From NCBI GenBank assembly GCA_903927745.1, contig CAIYOH010000137.1:1-52177 (forward strand): DNA of 52,177 nucleotides, written 5' to 3'. This document shows, one piece after another, positions 25,762 to 34,060 of the stretch. The stretch's first letter is position 1, and each line of letters opens with the position of its first letter. This DNA comes from an uncultured Mycobacteriaceae bacterium. Lineage in GTDB: Bacteria; Actinomycetota; Actinomycetes; Mycobacteriales; Mycobacteriaceae. The position numbers were made by a program, and so were the translations under genes. A model generated the notes under the pieces. That model did not search any database. It saw only the letters and a list, made by a program, of their open reading frames with translations, and was not told the origin of the DNA.

Positions 25762-26847
25762 ATGGATACCCCCGCGCGTCCTCGCCGCGACCTGCCCGCG
25801 TCGCCGTATCTGGCCGCCGTGACCGGTCGCAAGCCCAGCCGGGCGCCGGTGTGGTTCATGCGGCAGGCCGGGCGCTCGCTGCCCGAATACCGGGCGCTGC
25901 GGGCCCAGCACAACATGCTTGCGGCCTGCTTCGATTCCGAGCTGGTCTGCGAGATCACCGTCCAGCCGGTGCGCCGCCACGACGTCGATGCGGCGATCCT
26001 GTTCTCCGACATCGTGGTGCCGCTGCTGGGCGCGGGAGTCGATCTGGACATCGTTCCCAATGTGGGGCCGGTCATCGCGTCGCCGGTGCGCACCGCCGGG
26101 GACGTCGACGCGCTCAAACCCTTTGATGCCCAACGGGTTGAGCCGATCGCCGCCGCGGTCTCGCTGTTGGTCGCCGCGCTCGGCGACGTCCCGCTCATCG
26201 GTTTCGCCGGTGCGCCCTTCACGCTGGCGTCGTATCTGGTGGAGGGCGGCCCCAGCCGGCACCACGCGCGGACGAAGGCGATGATGCTGGCCGAACCCGA
26301 CAGCTGGCACGCGCTACTGGGCAAGTTGACCGATATCACCGTGGGATTTCTGCGGGCCCAGCTCGACGCCGGGGTGGACGCCATCCAGCTGTTCGATTCG
26401 TGGGCGGGGACCCTGTCGCTGGCCGACTACCGCGAGTACGTCCTCCCGCACAGCTCGCGGGTGTTCGCGGCGCTCGCCGACCGGGGCGTGCCGATGACGC
26501 ACTTCGGGGTCGGCACCGGCGAATTGCTGGGCGCGATGTCCGCCGCTATCACACCGGCCATCAAACCGGCTGCGGCCCCGGTCGTCGGCGTGGACTGGCG
26601 GACCGCCCTGGCCGACGCCGCCACCCGCGTCGCCCCCGGGACCGCGCTGCAGGGCAACCTCGACCCGGCGGTGCTGCTGGCCGGCTGGCCGGCGGTGGAG
26701 CGCGCCGCGCGGGCCGTGGTCGACGACGGGCGCCGCGCGGTCGACGCGGGAGCGGTCGGCCACGTGTTCAACCTCGGGCACGGGGTGCTGCCCGAGACCG
26801 ACGCCGGCCTGCTGACCGAGCTGGTATCGCTGGTCCATTCCCTTTGA
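25762..26847 (+). CDS. hemE: Uroporphyrinogen decarboxylase
   Basis: A 361-residue cofactor-free decarboxylase that converts uroporphyrinogen III to coproporphyrinogen III. Signature 1 is [17 protein letters not shown] (about 31-47); other motifs are [16 protein letters not shown] (about 152-167), LFDSWAG (about 208-214) and [13 protein letters not shown] (about 334-346). ATG 25762 fits the family start. It begins the hemE-hemY-hemQ operon; spacing to hemY is eight bases. Confidence 0.95.
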   Translation: MDTPARPRRDLPASPYLAAVTGRKPSRAPVWFMRQAGRSLPEYRALRAQHNMLAACFDSELVCEITVQPVRRHDVDAAILFSDIVVPLLGAGVDLDIVPNVGPVIASPVRTAGDVDALKPFDAQRVEPIAAAVSLLVAALGDVPLIGFAGAPFTLASYLVEGGPSRHHARTKAMMLAEPDSWHALLGKLTDITVGFLRAQLDAGVDAIQLFDSWAGTLSLADYREYVLPHSSRVFAALADRGVPMTHFGVGTGELLGAMSAAITPAIKPAAAPVVGVDWRTALADAATRVAPGTALQGNLDPAVLLAGWPAVERAARAVVDDGRRAVDAGAVGHVFNLGHGVLPETDAGLLTELVSLVHSL

Positions 26848-26855
26848 TCGGCAAC

Positions 26856-28208
26856 ATGATTCAGTCATATTGTGTTGTCGGCGGCGGGATCTCGGGGCTG
26901 ACCGCCGCGTATCGGTTGCGCGTCGCCGCTGGCGACGAGGCGAGCATCACGCTCTTCGACCCTGGTGATCGGCTGGGCGGGGTGCTGCGCACCGAGCAGG
27001 TGGGCGGTCAGCCGATGGACCTGGGCGCCGAGGCATTTCTGCTGCGCCGGCCCGAGATGCCGACGTTGCTCGCCGAGCTGGGCCTGGCCGGGCGCCAACG
27101 GGTGTCGGTCGGCAACCGGCCGCTGCTCTACAGCGAGCAGACGGTGCACCCGCTGCCCGCGGGGACGGTCGCGGGCATCCCGTCGTCGGCGGCCTCAATG
27201 GCGGGGCTGGTCGACGAGGCGACGTGCGCGCGCATCCACGCTGAACCTGAGCGCCCGCTGGACTGGCGGCCCGGAAGCGACCCGTCGGTGGCCGCGCTCG
27301 TGGGCGACCGGTTCGGCGAGCAGGTGGTGGCTAGATCGGTCGAGCCGCTACTGATGGGCGTGTACGCGGGGTCCGCGGCGACGATCGGCCTGCGGGCGGC
27401 CGTCCCGACCGTCGCGGCGGCCCTGGACGGCGGGGCAACCAGCCTGACCGACGCGGTCCGGCGGTCGCTGCCGCCGGTCACTGGCGCGCCGGTCTTCGGG
27501 GCGCTCGACGGCGGCTATCAGGTGCTGATCGACGAACTCGTCGCCCGCAGCCGGTTGCGGTGGGTCCGTGCCGCGGTGACGCATCTCGACCGCGGACCGT
27601 CGGGGTGGGTGCTGACCGACGACACCGGGGGGCGCTGGAGCGCCGACGCGGTGGTCGTGGCTGTCCCGGCGGGGCCGGCGGCACGCCTTATCCGCGCGAT
27701 TGCCCCGAGCACCGCCGCCGCGGCGAGCCGGATCACCAGCGCGTCGTCGGCCGTCGTCGGGTTGGCGGTGCCCGCCGACACCCCGTTCCCGGAGTGCTCC
27801 GGTTTGCTCGTCGCCGGCGGGCAGCCATTGCGGGCCAAGGCGATCACCCTGTCGTCGCGCAAGTGGGGTGTGGGTGGGGACACCCAGCTCGTGCGGCTGT
27901 CTTTCGGGCGTTTCGGCGACGACATCGCGGCCCGCACCAGCGACGCCGATCTGGTGGCGTGGGCGGTAGACGACCTGGCGGCCGTGTTCGGGCTGACCGT
28001 CGAGCCCGTCGATGCCCGCGTGCAGCGCTGGATCGACGCGCTGCCCCAGTACGGTCCGGGCCATGCCGGCCTGGTCGCTGAGCTGCGGGCCGGCCTGCCG
28101 CCGACGCTGGCCGTGGCCGGTGGCTACCTCGACGGCATCGGCGTGCCGGCGTGCATCGGGGCGGCGGCAGTGGCGGCGACAGACGTGGCCGGCAGCGTGG
28201 CACCATAG
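26856..28208 (+). CDS. hemY: Coproporphyrinogen III oxidase (HemY/CgoX type)
   Basis: A 450-residue FAD oxidase. The N-terminal [15 protein letters not shown] (about 7-21) is the dinucleotide motif, then [15 protein letters not shown] (about 34-48); the C-terminal [18 protein letters not shown] (about 423-440) completes the flavin site. In actinobacteria this enzyme oxidises coproporphyrinogen III to coproporphyrin III rather than protoporphyrinogen, fitting the hemQ gene next to it. The 3' flank leaves five bases to the hemQ ATG. Confidence 0.92.
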   Translation: MIQSYCVVGGGISGLTAAYRLRVAAGDEASITLFDPGDRLGGVLRTEQVGGQPMDLGAEAFLLRRPEMPTLLAELGLAGRQRVSVGNRPLLYSEQTVHPLPAGTVAGIPSSAASMAGLVDEATCARIHAEPERPLDWRPGSDPSVAALVGDRFGEQVVARSVEPLLMGVYAGSAATIGLRAAVPTVAAALDGGATSLTDAVRRSLPPVTGAPVFGALDGGYQVLIDELVARSRLRWVRAAVTHLDRGPSGWVLTDDTGGRWSADAVVVAVPAGPAARLIRAIAPSTAAAASRITSASSAVVGLAVPADTPFPECSGLLVAGGQPLRAKAITLSSRKWGVGGDTQLVRLSFGRFGDDIAARTSDADLVAWAVDDLAAVFGLTVEPVDARVQRWIDALPQYGPGHAGLVAELRAGLPPTLAVAGGYLDGIGVPACIGAAAVAATDVAGSVAP

Positions 28209-28213
28209 GAGCC

Positions 28214-28936
28214 ATGGCTGTGCACGACAAGAAAAGGCCCGGCAAGAAGCTGGATTACGCCGCGCTCAATGCGACGCTTCGGTACCTGATGTTCTCGGTG
28301 TTCTCCGTGCGGCCCGGTGAGCTGGGTGAGCAACGCGACACCCTCGTCGACGAGGCGGCGACGTTCTTCAAGCAGCAGGAGGACCGCGGCGTGGTGGTGC
28401 GCGGGCTCTACGACGTCGCCGGCCTGCGGGCCGACGCCGACTTCATGATCTGGACCCATGCCGAACGCGTCGAGGCGCTGCAGGCGACCTACGCCGACTT
28501 CCGGCGCACCACCACGCTCGGGCGGGCCTGCTCACCGGTATGGAGCACCGTGGGGCTGCACCGGCCGGCGGAGTTCAACAAGAGCCACGTCCCGGCGTTC
28601 GTGGCCGGTGACGAGCCCGGCGCCTACATCTGCGTGTACCCGTTCGTGCGGTCCCTGGACTGGTATCTGCTGCCCGACGAGGAGCGCCGCCGCATGCTCG
28701 CCGAGCACGGCATGGCAGCGCGCGGCTACAAGGATGTGCGGGCCAACACGGTGCCCGCGTTCGCCCTGGGCGACTACGAGTGGATCCTGGCGTTCGAGGC
28801 GCCGGAGCTGTACCGGATCGTTGACCTGATGCGCGACCTGCGTGCCACCGACGCCCGCCGGCACACCCGCGAGGAAACCCCCTTCTTCACCGGGCCGCGG
28901 GTGTCGGTCGAGCAACTGGTCAACGCGCTGCCGTGA
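28214..28936 (+). CDS. hemQ: Coproheme decarboxylase HemQ (ChdC)
   Basis: A 240-residue member of the chlorite-dismutase fold that decarboxylates iron-coproporphyrin to haem b in the last step of the coproporphyrin-dependent pathway. Family segments seen: [11 protein letters not shown] at about 23-33, [15 protein letters not shown] sequence near 119-130, [16 protein letters not shown] (about 138-153), [11 protein letters not shown] (about 161-171) and [14 protein letters not shown] (about 188-201). ATG 28214 has ATAGGAG upstream. Ferrochelatase, which acts between HemY and HemQ, is not in this window. Confidence 0.93.
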   Translation: MAVHDKKRPGKKLDYAALNATLRYLMFSVFSVRPGELGEQRDTLVDEAATFFKQQEDRGVVVRGLYDVAGLRADADFMIWTHAERVEALQATYADFRRTTTLGRACSPVWSTVGLHRPAEFNKSHVPAFVAGDEPGAYICVYPFVRSLDWYLLPDEERRRMLAEHGMAARGYKDVRANTVPAFALGDYEWILAFEAPELYRIVDLMRDLRATDARRHTREETPFFTGPRVSVEQLVNALP

Positions 28937-28956
28937 GCCGGGCGGCGGGTCTTGAC

Positions 28957-28990
28957 CCCCGCCCGCCCGCCCGCCCGTCCGTCCCTCCCG
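28957..28990. repeat. CCCG/TCCG tandem repeat after hemQ
   Basis: A 4-bp repeat, CCCG about five times then TCCG-type variants, follows 21 bases after the hemQ stop. Together with GGGCGGCGGG just upstream it could fold into a GC-rich hairpin and act as a terminator without a T-run. Evidence is only the repeat. Confidence 0.45.
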
Positions 28991-29019
28991 CCGAGGCTTA
29001 AACCATGGCGATGATTTGC

Positions 29020-29050
29020 GGCGTGTCGTGTGCGCCGTTTACGTGTCGCG
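29020..29050. repeat. 31-bp flanking repeat, copy 1 (3' side of DUF559 gene)
   Basis: This copy matches 29985-30015 at 28 of 31 positions in the same orientation. It contains the TAA stop (29039-29041) and last four codons of the DUF559 gene. The shared core reads GGCGTGTCGTGTGCG. Confidence 0.8.
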
Positions 29051-29896
29051 CCATCCCCGGCGGCTCAGCGCGCCGCGTACCCGTCGCAGGACGTCCGCGG
29101 GATCGTCTTCGGCGATCACCCGGATGACGATCCATCCCAACTCTTCGAGCTTGCGCATCCGCTTCTGGTCGCGGGCGTAGCGGCGGCGATCGGTGCGGTG
29201 GTAGTCGCCGTCGTATTCGGCGGCCACCCGGTACTCTTCCCAGCCCATGTCGAGGACGGCGATCAACCGCCACTTCGGCTGCACCGGTATCTGGGCGGTG
29301 GGAACCGGCAGGCCAGCGCCGATCAGTAGCAGGCGCAGCCAGGTCTCCTTGGGCGACTCGGCGCCCGGATCGACCAGGGGGAGGGCCGTGTGCAGCCGGC
29401 GCAGTCCCCGCGCGCCCGCATACCGTGTGGCCAACATGCGCACCTCCTCCACCGAGAACGGTCTCGCCCGCATTAGTGCGTCGAGCCGGGCTACGCCCTC
29501 GCCAGTGGGCAGTCGGCGGGCCATATCGAACGCCGTCCGTGCGGGTGTGGTCACTGGTAATCCGGCAACGCGGGTGACCTCGTCGGGTTCGAGTCGCTGG
29601 TGACGGGTTGCAACACCGACCGGGGGATGAGTGTTGCGCCAGATCAACTCGACCGGTTCGTCGTCATCGATCCACCTCGAGCCGTGCAGCGCCGCCGCGG
29701 CCAGCCCCGCTAGGACGCCGCGTCGCTCCGACCACAACCACGCGGCCACCGAACGCGTTCGCAGTGACGGCTCGGTGCCCACCGGAAGGTAGATATCGGG
29801 ATGAATCGCGCGATACCCGGTGCGCAGCTGATACCGGGTCAGCCTGCGCTCCCGCACGGCCTCGCTGCCCACCACCACGTCGTCGACGTCGGCCAT
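29039..29896 (-). CDS. DUF559 endonuclease-like protein with AbiEi-type N-terminus
   Basis: A 285-residue protein common in mycobacteria but of unknown role. The N-terminal half (residues 1-130) begins ERRLTRYQLRTGYRAIHPDIYLP and resembles the DNA-binding part of AbiEi-type antitoxins. The C-terminal 110 residues form a Vsr/DUF559-type PD-(D/E)XK nuclease: ESPKETWLRLLL, then AVLDMGWEEYRVAAEYDGD with acidic metal-ligand candidates, RYARDQKRMRKLEELGW and a final beta strand. ATG 29896 is preferred; GTG 29914 is possible. It stands alone between hemQ and msrB, where M. tuberculosis has a methyltransferase (Rv2675c), and is bracketed by 31-bp direct repeats, suggesting acquisition as a unit. Confidence 0.83.
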   Translation of the reverse strand: MADVDDVVVGSEAVRERRLTRYQLRTGYRAIHPDIYLPVGTEPSLRTRSVAAWLWSERRGVLAGLAAAALHGSRWIDDDEPVELIWRNTHPPVGVATRHQRLEPDEVTRVAGLPVTTPARTAFDMARRLPTGEGVARLDALMRARPFSVEEVRMLATRYAGARGLRRLHTALPLVDPGAESPKETWLRLLLIGAGLPVPTAQIPVQPKWRLIAVLDMGWEEYRVAAEYDGDYHRTDRRRYARDQKRMRKLEELGWIVIRVIAEDDPADVLRRVRGALSRRGWRDT

Positions 29897-29984
29897 GGAG
29901 ACATAAGTTGCCACGAACGACCGGCAGTGTGTCGCGACCCATCAACAGGTGTGCGCCGAGACTGAAACCGTGGCCGCACTTCAC

Positions 29985-30015
29985 GGCGTGTCGTGTGCGT
30001 CGTTTCAGTGTCGCG
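29985..30015. repeat. 31-bp flanking repeat, copy 2 (5' side of DUF559 gene)
   Basis: Direct copy of 29020-29050 with three mismatches, in the gap between the DUF559 start and msrB end. A partial inverted copy lies beside it: CGAGACTGAAAC (29957-29968) against GTTTCAGTGTCG (30002-30013), 11 of 12 complementary. Confidence 0.8.
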
Positions 30016-30032
30016 GGAAAAGGGGCCAAGAG

Positions 30033-30440
30033 CTAGGCCCCGGACGGCACCAGTCGCAGGCAGACCGAGTTGATGCAGTAGCGCTGATCTGTCGGCGTCG
30101 GGTAGCCCTCGCCGTCGAACACGTGACCCAGGTGGCTGTGGCAGGTGGAGCACAGCACCTCGGTCCGTCGGCTGCCCATCGAATTGTCGGGGCGCAGGAT
30201 CACCGCGTCGGAATTCGCCGGGTCGAAGAACGAGGGCCACCCGCAGTGGGAGTCGAATTTCTCGGTGCTGCGGAACAGTTCGGCGCCGCAGGCCCGGCAC
30301 TCATAGACGCCCTCGGTCTTGGTGTCGGTGTACTCGCCGACGAAAGGCGCCTCGGTGCCGGCGCGGCGCAGCACGCGGAACTCTTCCGCGTTGAGCTTCT
30401 GCCGCCACTCGTCGTCGGTCAGTTGCAGCTTCGGGTTCAT
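30033..30440 (-). CDS. msrB: Peptide-methionine (R)-S-oxide reductase
   Basis: A 135-residue MsrB that repairs methionine-R-sulfoxide. Two zinc CxxC motifs are present (CRAC about 48-51, CSTC about 97-100). The catalytic Cys is in RYCINSVCLRL (about 120-130), and GWPSFFDP (about 67-74) forms the substrate pocket. No signal peptide, so cytosolic. Its ATG overlaps the aftC stop by four bases, hence co-transcription with aftC, the same adjacency as Rv2673-Rv2674. Confidence 0.95.
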   Translation of the reverse strand: MNPKLQLTDDEWRQKLNAEEFRVLRRAGTEAPFVGEYTDTKTEGVYECRACGAELFRSTEKFDSHCGWPSFFDPANSDAVILRPDNSMGSRRTEVLCSTCHSHLGHVFDGEGYPTPTDQRYCINSVCLRLVPSGA

Positions 30441-31651
30441 GCCTCCACGTTAGCGCGGTCCGGGTGGGAGTCGGCTCGGGAGTCGGCCCTGGCGTCGAGG
30501 TGACGGAAATACAGCACCGTGAACACCACGATCAGCAGCAGCGACCAGCCGTAGGTGATCTTCAGGTACTGCAGCGCCCGGCCGTAACGCATCCAGTGGT
30601 AGATCAGCCAGATGTCCATCGTCATGAAGCCGTAGATCCCCAGCCACGCCGGCCAGTTGCGGATCAGCGACTTGGGCAGCACGACGGTCATCAGGAACGG
30701 GAACAGCATCATCGAGTAGTAGCCCTGGGCCAGCGACAGCACCAGCCATGACCACAGCAGCAGCACGCCCGCCGAGTTGGTCATCCAGAACAGGGTGTCG
30801 GTGCCGTGGTAGTAGCGGTACAGCAGCCAGAGCGCGCCGATCGCCAGCAGTGTGAACAGGATCCGCAGGCACACGATCAGCCACGTGGGCAGGCCGAAAT
30901 ACACGCCGTTGCCCTCGATCGAGCTGTTGAAGTAGTCGCGGGTGCCCAGGATGTAGGGCACCGTGCGGGTGAAGAAGTCCATCGGGTGATTCAGCAAGGG
31001 AAACGCGGCCGCGTTGATGACCAGCGGCACCGCGATCGCGGGCACCAGCGCTCGCCACTGACGGTTGAGCAGCGGCAGCAACAGCAACGGCCCGAGCACA
31101 GGTTTGAGGGTGAGCGTCAACCCGATCGCCAGGCCGGCCCACCACTGATGGCCGACGTGGCCGTCCAGCAGCCAGCGCAGAAACAGCACCTCGGCCAGCA
31201 GGACGCAGCCGTTGATATTGGTGAACACCAGGGTGTTGGTGACGCTTTCGGTGCAGAACATGGCCAGCAGCAGGGCCGGCGCGGCCACCGAGGACAGCGT
31301 GAAATGGAACATCCGCAGCAGCAGGTACCAGGCGATCAGGATGGCCATGACGTTGATCAGAATGAACGCGTGGCGCGACGGTGTGAAGGCGAGATGCCCG
31401 AACGGCGCCATCAGCAGTGTGCCGCCGGGCGGGTACAGATAGTGCGGGTCGACGAAGTCGAAGCGCTCGTTGTAGATCTCCAGACCGCGCCGGAAGCTCA
31501 GGGCGGCCCGGTAGACCGGGGTGAAGTCGTCGGTGACGCTGCCGTTGGACGGGAGGACGATGCTGCGGTGTAACACCGACATGATGGCCACCGGCCACAA
31601 CGCCAACCGCACGACAGCCGCGGTGGTTCGGGGTGGGTCGGCTACCGTCAC
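30437..31651 (-). CDS. aftC: Alpha-(1->3)-arabinofuranosyltransferase AftC
   Basis: A 404-residue GT-C glycosyltransferase that adds alpha-1,3 branches to the arabinan of arabinogalactan and lipoarabinomannan, using decaprenyl-phosphoryl arabinose at the membrane. The first extracytoplasmic loop has the GT-C acidic pair SVTDDFTPVYRA (about 37-48), followed by PHYLYPPGGTLLMAPFG (about 68-84). About ten hydrophobic helices follow; YGWSLLLIV marks the last. The sequence strongly matches M. tuberculosis AftC as I recall it. GTG start at 31651. First gene of aftC-msrB. Confidence 0.93.
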   Translation of the reverse strand: MTVADPPRTTAAVVRLALWPVAIMSVLHRSIVLPSNGSVTDDFTPVYRAALSFRRGLEIYNERFDFVDPHYLYPPGGTLLMAPFGHLAFTPSRHAFILINVMAILIAWYLLLRMFHFTLSSVAAPALLLAMFCTESVTNTLVFTNINGCVLLAEVLFLRWLLDGHVGHQWWAGLAIGLTLTLKPVLGPLLLLPLLNRQWRALVPAIAVPLVINAAAFPLLNHPMDFFTRTVPYILGTRDYFNSSIEGNGVYFGLPTWLIVCLRILFTLLAIGALWLLYRYYHGTDTLFWMTNSAGVLLLWSWLVLSLAQGYYSMMLFPFLMTVVLPKSLIRNWPAWLGIYGFMTMDIWLIYHWMRYGRALQYLKITYGWSLLLIVVFTVLYFRHLDARADSRADSHPDRANVEA

Positions 31652-31687
31652 CAGGGCACCGTACCCCGCGCGCCCGGCCCCGAACGG

Positions 31688-33253
31688 TCAGGCGGGACAG
31701 TACGTGTCGGTTGCGGGCAGTGCGCCGCTGCTGAGGTAGCCGATCAGCGGCGGGACCACGCACGGCGAATAGATACCGGCGCCGTGGCCGATGCCCTGCC
31801 ACATCACCCGCTTGCTCGCCGCGTTGGCGTTGATGATGATGGCCGCCGTCGCGGCGACTCCCTCCGTGCCGACGATCGGGTCGTTCTGCACGCCCGCCAG
31901 CAGGACGTCCACGGTGAGGTTCTTGGGCGGCGGCTGCGCCGACCCGGTCGGCCAGTGCGCGCACTTGACCAGGTTGAGCGCGGCGACGGTGCCGAACTGC
32001 GGATACAACTTGCCCCAGGCCACCACGAGTTCGCGCACGCGGTCCGGGGTCGGCCGGCTGATTGCGTCGCCGCAGGAGTTGACGAACTGGCCGTCGGAAT
32101 CAGCCACGGTGTCGGCGCGGGCGATCAGGGTGTTCAGCTGGTTGGGGTCGCCGGAGCGGGCGGCGGCCAGTGCGCCGGCCAGGCTGGTGGTCGCCGCGAC
32201 GCGGCCCCCGGTGGGGTACCCGAGCGCGACGGCGATGGCGCCGGCCACTTCGGCCACCGACGCCCCGGCGGGCCCCCGGCCGGTGCGGGCGTCGGCAAGC
32301 AGCGCGCTGACGGCGCCCTTCGGGTCGGGACCCAGCGGGCAGTTGACTGCGATGCACTGGGCGGCGAATGCGTCGAGCGCGGCCTGCTGGCCCTTGGCCC
32401 GCTGCTCAGCAGCGTCTTCGGCGCTGACACCCAACGCGATCGGCGAGTCGAGGATCAGCCGCGCGACCCTGTCCGGCCGCGCGGCGGCGTACGTCAGCGC
32501 CACCTGCGCCCCGTTGCCGATGCCGACCAGTGCCAGCGCGGGCACGTCCCAGAGACTGCGCAGACGTTCGATGTCGGAGGCGGCGTGGGAGTTGTCGTAG
32601 GTCGAGGCGCCCGGCGCGAGGGCGTCCGTGCAGGTGCTGGTCGCGGTGTTGGCGACGTCGGAGAGGCCGGCGACCGGGTCGTCGCCGCCGTGAAATTGCG
32701 CTTGGTTACGCATCTCCTGGCGATCGGCGTGGTCGCGGCAGTCGATGGGGCTCGACATCCCGATGCCGCGGCGGTCGACGGCGACGATCGGGTGAGTCGC
32801 CAGCACGTCGGCGCCCGCCGCGGCCAGCCACACCGGCAGCTGGATCGAGGACGGCATGTCGGATCCGGTGGTGAACACGAGGGGACCCGCGTCGTGGGGC
32901 GTCTGGCTCGAGCGGGCGCGGACCACGCCGATACTCAAAGGCCCGGACCCGCCGTTGACCGGATCGAGGTCGGCGTCGTACTTCGCGCAGTCGAGTTGCA
33001 CACCGGAGGTGGGGCGGGCCGCCGCGTCGCGGAGAACCTCGGCGGTGCAGTCATGCCACGGCAGATCGTTCCTGGGTGCCGCAACTGGTGGCGGGCCGGC
33101 GGTCGGCTTCGCCGGGGCCGCTCCTTGGGGCCGGGCCCCGGAGTTGGTGGCGAAGCGCGGGTCCGCGGCCAAGCCGGGGACGCAGCCGACCAGGACCGTG
33201 CACGCCATCACCACGACGGTGACGCACGTGCTCCGCCGACTCATGCCGCCCAC
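31688..33253 (-). CDS. Exported alpha/beta-hydrolase-fold lipoprotein (Rv2672-like), nucleophile replaced
   Basis: A 521-residue secreted protein of the tripeptidyl-peptidase/CaeA-like family. A signal peptide ends in the lipobox LVGC with Cys24 as lipid anchor. The hydrolase domain has the VAVDRRGIGMSSPIDC segment (about 158-172). The nucleophile elbow is VGIGNGAQ: Asn247 stands where the Ser of GxSxG should be. A C-terminal acid (QNDPIVGTEGV) and His (GIGHGAG) remain. The same Asn is present in the M. tuberculosis homologue as I recall it, so this is not a local mutation. Annotated elsewhere as a protease, it is probably not a classical serine hydrolase. C-terminal TAP-like domain present. 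Confidence 0.85.
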   Translation of the reverse strand: MGGMSRRSTCVTVVVMACTVLVGCVPGLAADPRFATNSGARPQGAAPAKPTAGPPPVAAPRNDLPWHDCTAEVLRDAAARPTSGVQLDCAKYDADLDPVNGGSGPLSIGVVRARSSQTPHDAGPLVFTTGSDMPSSIQLPVWLAAAGADVLATHPIVAVDRRGIGMSSPIDCRDHADRQEMRNQAQFHGGDDPVAGLSDVANTATSTCTDALAPGASTYDNSHAASDIERLRSLWDVPALALVGIGNGAQVALTYAAARPDRVARLILDSPIALGVSAEDAAEQRAKGQQAALDAFAAQCIAVNCPLGPDPKGAVSALLADARTGRGPAGASVAEVAGAIAVALGYPTGGRVAATTSLAGALAAARSGDPNQLNTLIARADTVADSDGQFVNSCGDAISRPTPDRVRELVVAWGKLYPQFGTVAALNLVKCAHWPTGSAQPPPKNLTVDVLLAGVQNDPIVGTEGVAATAAIIINANAASKRVMWQGIGHGAGIYSPCVVPPLIGYLSSGALPATDTYCPA

Positions 33254-33270
33254 AGTAGTCGGGGACGCGC

Positions 33271-34026
33271 TCAGCCCTTGACGTATCGGGTGTACAGATA
33301 GCCCGCGTCGTCGGTCAGGACGTGGGCGCAGCGCATCCGGGTGAGGAGCTGGCCCGGGCCCGACGTGATGCGTACGGCCGTCCCGCCGACGAGGAAGGGC
33401 GCGATCGTCAGGCAGAGTTCGTCGAGCAGGTTGCTGCGGATGAACGAGTCGAGCAGTGCCGGGCCGCCTTCGGTGAGGATGCGGCGCAGTCCGCGCCCGG
33501 CGAGGGCCGCGAGCATCGCCGCCTCGTCGACCTCAGCCGGATCGCCGGCGGAGCAGTCGATCACGTCGCACAGCCCGCCGAGCGTGCGGTTGAGGCCCGC
33601 CGTCGCCGCCGTGCAGGTGAGCACCAGCGGCGCCACCTCGGTTCGGGTGAAGACCGCCATGTCCCGGTCGAGGAGACCCGACCGGGTGACGATCGCCACG
33701 GGCGGGACTTCGTGTTGCCCGCGGGCTTGTCGACGCTGGCGCGCGGGGACACCGAGTTGCGCGCCGGAGTAACCCTCGATCCGCACCGTGCCGGCGCCGA
33801 CGACGATCACGTCGGCACACTCGCGCAGCAGGTTGAAGATGAGCCGGTCGCCGGGACCGCCGAGGGGGCCGGTGACCCCGTCGGCGGTGGCGCCGCCGTC
33901 CACGCTGGCGATGAAGTTGGCGCGCACCCAGGCGTCAGGCTGATCGGGGTAGTCGTAGAGGTCGCGTAGCGTGCTCTCGTCGAGATCGCGCGTCGAACCC
34001 ATGAGCATCAAATCCGTCTCGGCCAT
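33271..34026 (-). CDS. RibD C-terminal domain reductase (Rv2671-like)
   Basis: A 251-residue stand-alone RibD_C protein of dihydrofolate-reductase fold; the deaminase half of RibD is absent. Visible are ANFIASVDGGATADG (about 36-50), VIVVGAGTVRIEGY (about 73-86), LTEGGPALLDSFI (about 185-197) and the final strand YLYTRYVKG. The M. tuberculosis homologue Rv2671 has reported dihydrofolate reductase activity in addition to its riboflavin-like annotation. It is unlikely to be the main riboflavin enzyme since no rib genes are near. Divergent from zapE by 34 bp. Confidence 0.88.
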   Translation of the reverse strand: MAETDLMLMGSTRDLDESTLRDLYDYPDQPDAWVRANFIASVDGGATADGVTGPLGGPGDRLIFNLLRECADVIVVGAGTVRIEGYSGAQLGVPARQRRQARGQHEVPPVAIVTRSGLLDRDMAVFTRTEVAPLVLTCTAATAGLNRTLGGLCDVIDCSAGDPAEVDEAAMLAALAGRGLRRILTEGGPALLDSFIRSNLLDELCLTIAPFLVGGTAVRITSGPGQLLTRMRCAHVLTDDAGYLYTRYVKG

Positions 34027-34060
34027 GGAACCGATTGCAGCACGTCGCTACAGTTCGGGC

